Assembly: GCA_949450265.1 (NCBI GenBank)
Contig: CASTMW010000053.1
Coordinates: forward strand, 1-10,165
From: an uncultured Eggerthellaceae bacterium
Lineage (GTDB): Bacteria > Actinomycetota > Coriobacteriia > Coriobacteriales > Eggerthellaceae
Direction of reading: 5' to 3'
Length of the DNA stretch: 10,165 bases
Shown here: one piece after another, positions 1 through 4,667 of the stretch
Position numbering within the stretch: position 1 is the first letter of the stretch
Layout: every line of letters begins with the position of its first letter
Made by a program: the position numbers and the translations under genes
The notes under the pieces: model-generated
What the model saw: only the letters and a program-made list of their open reading frames with translations
Told to the model about the DNA's origin: nothing
Databases searched by the model: none

Positions 1-107
1 AAAAGTGCCCCGAATAGGTATGGGCGCTCGTCAGCGGTCCCTTATGGCTGCTTCCTCCCGGACCTGACCAGGTTCGGAACGTGGCGCCGTCCTGCCCTTC
101 AGAGGTG
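1..107 (-). ncRNA. ffs: Small signal recognition particle RNA (4.5S-like SRP RNA)
   Basis: This is the RNA scaffold of the bacterial signal recognition particle, which binds Ffh and FtsY for co-translational targeting of membrane proteins. On the minus strand, positions 69-46 read GGTCAGGTCCGGGAGGAAGC followed by AGCC, the near-invariant domain IV. It has a GNRA tetraloop (GGGA where E. coli has GGAA) and the asymmetric-loop AGCAG side. Flanking arms close the helix: CCTCTGAA (105-98) can pair with TTCGGGG (13-7) with one bulge, so the mature RNA is roughly 100 nt, the small SRP type without an Alu domain. The 3' end runs into TTTT at the window edge (4-1), which may be the start of its terminator. 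Exact ends are inferred from pairing. Identity is very secure; boundaries are good to about 5-10 nt. Confidence 0.93.
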
Positions 108-124
108 CTCGTGGCGTGCAGTCC

Positions 125-130
125 AGTATA
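125..130 (-). promoter_or_regulatory. Putative -10 box for the SRP RNA gene
   Basis: The minus strand reads TATACT here (5 of 6 to the TATAAT consensus), about 18 nt before the inferred 5' end of the SRP RNA, so transcription would start near 118. No convincing -35 hexamer lies 16-18 nt upstream, and the upstream DNA is the inverted repeat at 138-171. The same hexamer serves as the best -10 candidate in the 2790-2830 region. Confidence 0.35.
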
Positions 131-137
131 GAGGAAA

Positions 138-171
138 GATATCCCGCAAGCTACCATGCTTGCGGGATATC
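138..171. repeat. Perfect 14-bp inverted repeat (hairpin) between dipeptidase gene and SRP RNA gene
   Basis: GATATCCCGCAAGC (138-151) is exactly complementary to GCTTGCGGGATATC (158-171), with a 6-nt loop TACCAT. On the minus strand the second arm is followed by TTTCCTCT, a weak T-rich tail, so it may end transcription from the dipeptidase gene whose stop lies 127 nt upstream. On the plus strand no T tract follows. Because it sits just upstream of the SRP RNA -10 box, an operator role is also possible. The structure is certain; its function is inferred. Confidence 0.6.
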
Positions 172-297
172 AACGAAGCGAACGGTGCTTGCCCAACCTT
201 GCCACCACCCGTTGCACCCGTTGGGCCAGACGACATGGCGAACAGCCCGATGCGAACACAGCAGCACTGCGCTTCGCACCGAAAGCACCGCTGCCAC

Positions 298-1707
298 CTA
301 CAGATCGAGTTCCAGCAGCTTACCGATGGCCAGCGCGTATATCTTCCACGAGGTCTTCAACTGCTCGATGCTCTCGCCTTCGTCGGGACCGTGCATGCCG
401 CCCACCCATTCTGGGTTCTCTATCCAGGGCATCTCGGCACCGAAGCTGGAACCGCGCGTAAACTCACGCGCATAGGTGCCGCCACCGATGGTGAACGGCT
501 TGTCATCGCGCCCGGTCACCCGATTGAACGCCCCACACAGCGCCACGATCTCGGGGCTGCCCGGATCCACCAGGAACGTGGGCAGCAGCAACGTGTTCTC
601 CACCGTGGCACCCACAGGCTCGGCTACTGCGCGCAGTTGCGCCAAGATGCGATCGCCGTCAGTGGTAGTGGGGAATCGCGCGTCCAGCGTTTGGATGAAG
701 CGCTGTTCCTTCAATTCGATGGTGCCCCCGATCACAGTGAGCGCCCCGAAGTGGTCATCGGATGCCTGGATGCCCACGCCACTGCCATCGGTGTGGCTGA
801 GCAGCTTCTGGTCCAGTTCTAGGAACGCGCGCTCGTCAGCCGTGCACAGGTCATTCGCCAGCAGGTAATCAACGATCATACCGATGGCATTCTTGCCCTC
901 TTCCGGCGTGCTGGCATGCGCGCTCTTGCCCTGCGCCTGGATGCGCACCGTGTCCGTTCCCTCGTCAGTTATGGTGATGCCCGCCACCGCTGGCAGCTGG
1001 CTGGCGTTGCCGCGCACCAGGGCAGACGCCTCGCCCGGCACCGCATTGGTGGCCGCACCGCCCGTGAACTCCACGATGACCCCATCGGTGATCAATGCGC
1101 TGGTAATGACACCGTTGAAGCCGCCCTTCTCACCGTAGCACACGGGGAAGTACGCATCGGGAGTGAAGATGAACGCCGGGTCAGCGTACGCCTTCCGGTA
1201 GTGCTCCACATCCATCAGGTCGGTCTCTTCGTTCGCACCGAAAATATAGCGCACCGTGTAGGGCAACTGCACGCCCTGGTCCTTCCAGAACTTCAGCGCG
1301 TACAGACACACCATGAGCGGCCCTTTGTCATCAAGGGTGCCGCGACCCATCAGGTAGCCGTCCTTCTGCGTCACTTGGAACGGCGGAAAGTGCCACCCCG
1401 GTCCGGCAGGCACCACATCCACGTGCCCGATGATGCCGATCTGTGTGTCGCTGGCGCCGGGAAGCTGGGCGAACCCTGCATACCCATCAACATCGGTGGT
1501 GTCGAAACCCATGCGCTCGGCGATGCTGAGCACCTGCGTCAGTGCGGCGCGCGGCCCCGGCCCGAACGGTGCGCCCGGCGCCGCCTTGTCCGTTTCCTCG
1601 AAACTGGGGATCTCCACCAAGCTGGTGATATCAGCCAAGCACGCATCCCAGTTCTCATCTATGTATGCGTCGATCTTCGCATCGAAGTCATCTTGCACGA
1701 TCTTCAT
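298..1707 (-). CDS. M20-family metallopeptidase (Sapep/PepV-like dipeptidase)
   Basis: A probable cytoplasmic zinc-dependent dipeptidase that cleaves di- or short peptides during amino-acid use. The product is 469 aa, matching the usual 450-470 aa of the Sapep/PepV branch. M20 landmarks appear in order: GHVDVVP near residues 94-100 (metal-binding His and the following Asp), GRGTLDDKGP near 121-130 (bridging Asp), NEETD near 159-163 (catalytic Glu and metal Glu), a later metal-site Asp in FTPDAYFPV near 184, and a C-terminal MHGPDE His. A lid domain occupies the middle. The start at 1707 is preferred over an in-frame ATG at 1734 because GAGAGGAG lies 6-7 nt upstream of 1707 and the extra nine residues precede the conserved N-terminus. 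It follows the methyltransferase gene on the same strand after a 138-bp gap, so co-transcription is uncertain. Exact substrate (carnosine-like, D-aspartyl or general dipeptides) cannot be told from sequence. Confidence 0.9.
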   Translation of the reverse strand: MKIVQDDFDAKIDAYIDENWDACLADITSLVEIPSFEETDKAAPGAPFGPGPRAALTQVLSIAERMGFDTTDVDGYAGFAQLPGASDTQIGIIGHVDVVPAGPGWHFPPFQVTQKDGYLMGRGTLDDKGPLMVCLYALKFWKDQGVQLPYTVRYIFGANEETDLMDVEHYRKAYADPAFIFTPDAYFPVCYGEKGGFNGVITSALITDGVIVEFTGGAATNAVPGEASALVRGNASQLPAVAGITITDEGTDTVRIQAQGKSAHASTPEEGKNAIGMIVDYLLANDLCTADERAFLELDQKLLSHTDGSGVGIQASDDHFGALTVIGGTIELKEQRFIQTLDARFPTTTDGDRILAQLRAVAEPVGATVENTLLLPTFLVDPGSPEIVALCGAFNRVTGRDDKPFTIGGGTYAREFTRGSSFGAEMPWIENPEWVGGMHGPDEGESIEQLKTSWKIYALAIGKLLELDL

Positions 1708-1801
1708 GGTAGCTCCTCTCAGCCTTGGACCCATCCATCTTACGGGTCCGCATCCGCCACATCGCCCGCATTCGCAGAGCGTTTCCGACCTGAGAAATAA
1801 C

Positions 1802-1836
1802 CCGGCTGCGCCTACTCTCGCATAGGCTCCCGCCGG
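1802..1836 (-). terminator. Possible weak terminator or hairpin after the methyltransferase gene
   Basis: On the minus strand CCGGC (1836-1832) pairs with GCCGG (1806-1802), and inside this GCCTA (1827-1823) pairs with TAGGC (1814-1810) around an 8-nt loop. The structure is followed by GTTATTTCTC, a poor but T-rich tail. It lies 10-44 nt past the methyltransferase stop codon. Interrupted stems make it a weak candidate that may permit read-through into the dipeptidase gene. Confidence 0.3.
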
Positions 1837-1845
1837 TCCGTTGAA

Positions 1846-2715
1846 CTACTTATCCCACCACATGAACGCCCAGTTCACATCGCGCGGCTGACACACCGAC
1901 ACGCCTTCACCATGGTCGTCCTTTTGGAGCGCATCCTCAAGCCATGCGTGCAGCCGCCGCAGTATCTCGTCGCGATCGGGCGCGCTGATGGCCTCTTCCA
2001 GCGCCATATCCACCATGCCCGTGAAGTGCTCGCGCGCATCGTCGAAGGTGGCGAAGGCATCGAAGCGCTTCGTGTTGATGTAGGTCAGCTGCGGCAGATG
2101 CCCCTCGGCCGACAGGATGCCCAACGCGTAGACCGCATCCATATTCTCTGGTAACACGATGCCCAGCTTGCGCATCAACCGTGCGTCGATCCGGGGCGAC
2201 ACGCCGGTAGCCAGCGTGATGCACACACGTCGCCGCGCCACATCCGTCAGCTTCAGCAGTGCGCTGCGCAGATCGTCGGTGGCGATGGAGCGCGATGCCA
2301 CGCACACATCGAAGCTGTTCGACTCCACCCCGTCTGCCCGCCAGTCGTCCTCCCAGCTCAGCTGCATCGACCGCACGCTGGTCACGTGCGCCTGTTGCAG
2401 GTTCTCTTCCAGCCGCTCTAACATGACGCGTGAGAAATCCGCCGCCAGCACCTCATGCCCGCGCTGGCCCAACGGCACCGACAGATTGCCCGTACCGCAG
2501 CCCATGTCGAAGACCATCTCGCCAGGGTGCACGTCGGCCAGTTCCAGGAAGCGCTGCGCATAGGTGTCCGGCGCGTCCTTGCGGTCGAACGTTTGCGCTC
2601 GCTTATCCCAATACGTCGCATCGCGCGGTGCGGTGCGCAGCGTCTGACGCGCCTGCCACAGCTCGTTCCAATCCTGCGCCGCTACGGGCACGGGGCCTTC
2701 GGTCGTCCTCAGCAT
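1846..2715 (-). CDS. Class I SAM-dependent methyltransferase, substrate unknown
   Basis: A soluble Rossmann-fold methyltransferase of 289 aa. The SAM-binding motif I, VFDMGCGTGNLSVPLG, lies near residues 68-83. It is followed by a motif II acidic position in EVLAADFS (near 88-95) with the ML..LEEN helix typical of ubiE-like methyltransferases, then a motif IV-like FDVCVASRS stretch. The C-terminal third (YINTKRFDAFATFDDARE onward) resembles no substrate domain I can name. ATG at 2715 is chosen because AAAGGG ends 6 nt upstream; a GTG at 2730 and an ATG at 2721 are in frame, but the GTG precedes that Shine-Dalgarno and has no good one of its own. A -10-like TATACT lies upstream at 2795-2790. 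It is transcribed divergently from the trpB2 unit and precedes the dipeptidase gene; neither neighbour reveals its substrate, which could be a small molecule, RNA or protein. Confidence 0.85.
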   Translation of the reverse strand: MLRTTEGPVPVAAQDWNELWQARQTLRTAPRDATYWDKRAQTFDRKDAPDTYAQRFLELADVHPGEMVFDMGCGTGNLSVPLGQRGHEVLAADFSRVMLERLEENLQQAHVTSVRSMQLSWEDDWRADGVESNSFDVCVASRSIATDDLRSALLKLTDVARRRVCITLATGVSPRIDARLMRKLGIVLPENMDAVYALGILSAEGHLPQLTYINTKRFDAFATFDDAREHFTGMVDMALEEAISAPDRDEILRRLHAWLEDALQKDDHGEGVSVCQPRDVNWAFMWWDK

Positions 2716-2789
2716 CGCCATCCCTTTCACCGTTCAAGCAGCACCACCGTGCTCGGCACTGACAAAAGTATCCGTTCGGTCACCTCTCC

Positions 2790-2795
2790 AGTATA
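2790..2795 (-). promoter_or_regulatory. Putative -10 box of the methyltransferase promoter
   Basis: The minus strand reads TATACT, 75 nt upstream of the chosen methyltransferase start. No clear -35 is visible at 16-18 nt spacing (ATCGAA or TCGAAG are the nearest hexamers). It overlaps the -35 area of the opposing trpB2 promoter, so the two may compete. Confidence 0.35.
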
Positions 2796-2800
2796 AGAGG

Positions 2801-2830
2801 TTGCATCGCCGCCTTCGATATGTTTATACT
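2801..2830 (+). promoter_or_regulatory. Putative promoter of the trpL-trpB2 unit
   Basis: TTGCAT (2801-2806) as -35 and TATACT (2825-2830) as -10 are separated by 18 bp. The -10 matches consensus at 5 of 6 positions, while the -35 keeps only TTG. Transcription would start near 2837, giving a leader of about 170 nt up to the attenuator terminator and about 255 nt up to trpB2. No palindromic repressor operator was recognised beyond the mirror arrangement of the two opposing -10 boxes. Confidence 0.5.
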
Positions 2831-2855
2831 CGGGTCAGTTCGATATCCGAAGGAG

Positions 2856-2945
2856 ATGGCTTTGACCAACCTGCATGCACAGATCAACACGGCAAGCGCT
2901 CGCATCGCGTGCGCCGGTGCATGGTGGTGGTACAGCCGAATATAG
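2856..2945 (+). CDS. trpL: Trp-rich leader peptide of the trpB2 attenuator
   Basis: A 29-codon ORF too short for normal gene calling. It contains three consecutive TGG Trp codons at 2922-2930, followed only by Tyr-Ser-Arg-Ile and a TAG stop at 2943. It has a strong Shine-Dalgarno, GAAGGAG (2849-2855). ATG at 2856 abuts that Shine-Dalgarno with no spacer, whereas the in-frame TTG at 2862 sits at an ideal 6-nt spacing, so the real peptide may be 27 residues starting at TTG. Trp is a rare residue, so a run of three next to a stop, directly before an intrinsic terminator and a tryptophan synthase gene, is the hallmark of a ribosome-mediated attenuator. The peptide itself probably has no other function; its translation speed senses charged tRNA-Trp. 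Confidence 0.85.
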   Translation: MALTNLHAQINTASARIACAGAWWWYSRI

Positions 2946-2946
2946 A

Positions 2947-2996
2947 CGGATCATCGAGCTTACCCAACCTGTGCACGTGAAGCCCCCGGTGATCCG
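2947..2996 (+). promoter_or_regulatory. Antiterminator (2:3) pairing of the trpB2 attenuator
   Basis: CGGATCATCG (2947-2956) can pair continuously over 10 bp, with one G-U, with CGGTGATCCG (2987-2996). The second arm contains the last three bases of the terminator's left arm and its whole loop, so the two structures exclude each other. The first arm begins 1 nt after the leader stop codon and 17 nt after the last Trp codon. A ribosome stalled on Trp codons would leave it exposed and favour read-through; a ribosome at the stop would mask it and favour termination. Confidence 0.75.
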
Positions 2997-3009
2997 CCGG
3001 GGGCTTTTT
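2979..3009 (+). terminator. Intrinsic terminator of the trpB2 attenuator
   Basis: AGCCCCCGG (2981-2989) and CCGGGGGCT (2997-3005) form a perfect 9-bp GC-rich stem, extendable by A2980-T3006 and G2979-T3007, around the 7-nt loop TGATCCG. A run of five T (3005-3009) follows. It lies 33 nt after the leader peptide stop and 82 nt before the trpB2 start codon, so it must be bypassed for trpB2 to be expressed. Confidence 0.9.
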
Positions 3010-3091
3010 CATGCTCGTGCCCGTTGGCAGAGAACGTGAAGCGCAGAAGACTGTAGTAGCAACCAAGACCAGACCCAAGAAAGGAACCGCC

Positions 3092-4480
3092 ATGACCACC
3101 GAGACCGCACCCTACCGCCTGTACCTGCGCGAGGACCAGATCCCCACGCAATGGTACAACCTGCGCGCCGACATGCCCGAGCCGCCCGACCCCATGCGCC
3201 TGCCCAACGGGAAGGTCGCCGAAGCCGCCGATATCGCACCCGTGTTCTGCGATGCGCTGGTGGCCCAAGAGCTTGACGACGAAACGGCGTACTTCGACAT
3301 CCCCGAGCCGGTGCTTGAGATGTACAAGGTGTACCGCCCCAGCCCCCTGTGCCGCGCGTACAACCTGGAGCGCGAACTGAACACGCCCGCCAAGATCTAC
3401 TACAAGTTCGAAGGCAACAACACCTCGGGCAGCCATAAGCTGAACTCGGCGCTGGCGCAAGCCTATTACGCCAAGGCGCAGGACCTCGATCGCATCACCA
3501 CGGAAACGGGTGCGGGCCAATGGGGCACGGCGCTGTCAGAGGCAGCCGATCACTTCGGCGTGCCGCTGGATGTGTTCATGGTGAAGTGCAGCTACGAGCA
3601 GAAGCCGTTCCGTCGCTCCATCATGCAGACGTTCAATGCCACGGTGACGCCTTCGCCGTCGGACACCACCCAGATCGGCAAGAAGATGCTGGCCGAGCAC
3701 CCCGATTCCACCGGCAGCTTGGGCACCGCCATATCAGAGGCGGTGGAGCGCGCACTAAACGTGCCCGCCAACAAGGGCCGCTATCAGCTGGGCAGCGTGC
3801 TGAATCAGGTGGTGCTACATCAGTCGATCATCGGGCTGGAAAGCTATATCGCCATGGAAGAGCTGGGCGAATACCCCGATATCGTCATCGGGTGCGCGGG
3901 CGGCGGCAGCAACCTGGGCGGGCTGATCGCTCCGTTCATGCGCGACAAGCTGAACGGCACGCACCCTGACACGCGCTTCATCGCTGTGGAACCGGCCAGC
4001 TGCCCCAGCCTCACGCGCGGCCGCTACGCCTACGACTTCGCCGACACGGGCCAAACCTGCCCGCTGGTGAAGATGTATACGCTGGGCAACGGCTTCCTGC
4101 CCAGCCCCGACCATGCCGGTGGCCTGCGCTACCACGGCATGGCGCCCATCGTCAGCAAGCTGAAACACGACGGCTTCATGGACGCAGTGGCCGTGAAGCA
4201 GACCGATGTGTTTAGCGCTGCTGAGCAGTTCGCACGCCTGGAGACCATCCTGCCCGCGCCCGAGAGCGCACATGCCATTTTCCAGGCAATAGAGGAAGCA
4301 AAGAAGTGCGCCCAGACCGGCGAAGCGAAGACCATCCTGTTCGGACTGACCGGCACCGGTTACTTCGACATGTACGCCTATGAGGCCTACAACAACGGTC
4401 AGATGGCCGATCACATCCCCACTGACGAGGAACTGGAAGCGGGATTCGCCACCATCCCCTCCATCGAAGGCATCCAATAG
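3092..4480 (+). CDS. trpB2: TrpB2-type tryptophan synthase beta chain
   Basis: A PLP enzyme joining indole and L-serine to make L-tryptophan in the cytoplasm. The product is 462 aa, longer than the roughly 400 aa of classical TrpB1 and typical of TrpB2. The PLP lysine is K116 in SGSHKLNSA. The catalytic Glu is E138 in TETGAGQWG, where the Trp in place of the His of TrpB1 (ETGAGQHG) marks the TrpB2 class. The phosphate-binding loop is GCAGGGSNLGG (267-277). ATG at 3092 is chosen because AAAGGA lies 6 nt upstream; an in-frame ATG at 3011 falls at the terminator and has no Shine-Dalgarno. No trpA or other trp gene is present here. TrpB2 enzymes often act without TrpA on free indole, so indole salvage is a reasonable inference. 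Expression is very probably controlled by the Trp-codon attenuator upstream. Confidence 0.93.
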   Translation: MTTETAPYRLYLREDQIPTQWYNLRADMPEPPDPMRLPNGKVAEAADIAPVFCDALVAQELDDETAYFDIPEPVLEMYKVYRPSPLCRAYNLERELNTPAKIYYKFEGNNTSGSHKLNSALAQAYYAKAQDLDRITTETGAGQWGTALSEAADHFGVPLDVFMVKCSYEQKPFRRSIMQTFNATVTPSPSDTTQIGKKMLAEHPDSTGSLGTAISEAVERALNVPANKGRYQLGSVLNQVVLHQSIIGLESYIAMEELGEYPDIVIGCAGGGSNLGGLIAPFMRDKLNGTHPDTRFIAVEPASCPSLTRGRYAYDFADTGQTCPLVKMYTLGNGFLPSPDHAGGLRYHGMAPIVSKLKHDGFMDAVAVKQTDVFSAAEQFARLETILPAPESAHAIFQAIEEAKKCAQTGEAKTILFGLTGTGYFDMYAYEAYNNGQMADHIPTDEELEAGFATIPSIEGIQ

Positions 4481-4521
4481 AGTACGTCGACACGCACCCG
4501 AACGAAGACAGGGCGACCTGG

Positions 4522-4596
4522 CCTGCGATCCGCCCAAGCCGCCCTGTGATCCGAACCTGCCAGTTCCATCTACCAGTTCGTCCTGCGATCCGAACC
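4522..4596 (+). repeat. Three imperfect copies of a CCTGCGATCCGAACC-like unit
   Basis: The 3' region after trpB2 holds CCTGCGATCCGCCC (4522-4535), CCTGTGATCCGAACC (4543-4557) and CCTGCGATCCGAACC (4582-4596). Spacing is irregular (21 and 39 bp). This could be short local duplication in the untranslated tail; no known function is recognised. Confidence 0.4.
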
Positions 4597-4608
4597 GCAC
4601 CCAGAGCA

Positions 4609-4647
4609 CGAAGAAGGGGCCCGCATCGCGCGAGCCCCTTCGCTTCG
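4609..4647. terminator. Probable bidirectional terminator between trpB2 and the solute-binding protein gene
   Basis: GAAGGGGC (4613-4620) pairs with GCCCCTTC (4634-4641) around a 13-nt GC-rich loop. An alternative outer pairing of CGAAG (4609-4613) with CTTCG (4643-4647) is possible. T-richness is modest on both sides (CTTCGCTTCG on the plus strand, TTCTTCG on the minus strand). Its place between two convergent stop codons supports a terminator role in both directions. Confidence 0.65.
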
Positions 4648-4667
4648 AAACGCTTTTCCGCTGAGCG

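Noticed and set aside
191..226. GCCCAAC/GTTGGGC 7-bp inverted repeat after the dipeptidase gene
   Set aside because: The stem is short with a 22-nt loop and no T tract on either strand. It is likely chance in GC-rich DNA, and the repeat at 138-171 is a much better hairpin.
160..822. Plus-strand ORF of 220 codons at the left edge
   Set aside because: It overlaps the perfect inverted repeat and the antisense of the dipeptidase C-terminus, and shows no domain or start signal.
916..1800. Long plus-strand ORF of 294 codons opposite the dipeptidase gene
   Set aside because: It is antisense to a clearly recognisable M20 peptidase with all active-site motifs. Its translation is His/Arg-rich low-information sequence, typical of a high-GC shadow frame.
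3011..3091. N-terminal extension of trpB2 to the ATG at 3011
   Set aside because: The ATG lies directly after the terminator T tract with no Shine-Dalgarno, and the 27 extra residues are not TrpB-like. ATG 3092 has AAAGGA at correct spacing.
2960..3520. Minus-strand ORF of 186 codons overlapping the attenuator and the trpB2 5' end
   Set aside because: It would read through the intrinsic terminator and the conserved trpB2 N-terminus, has no Shine-Dalgarno or family similarity, and is rich in Gly, Val and Arg as expected for a shadow.
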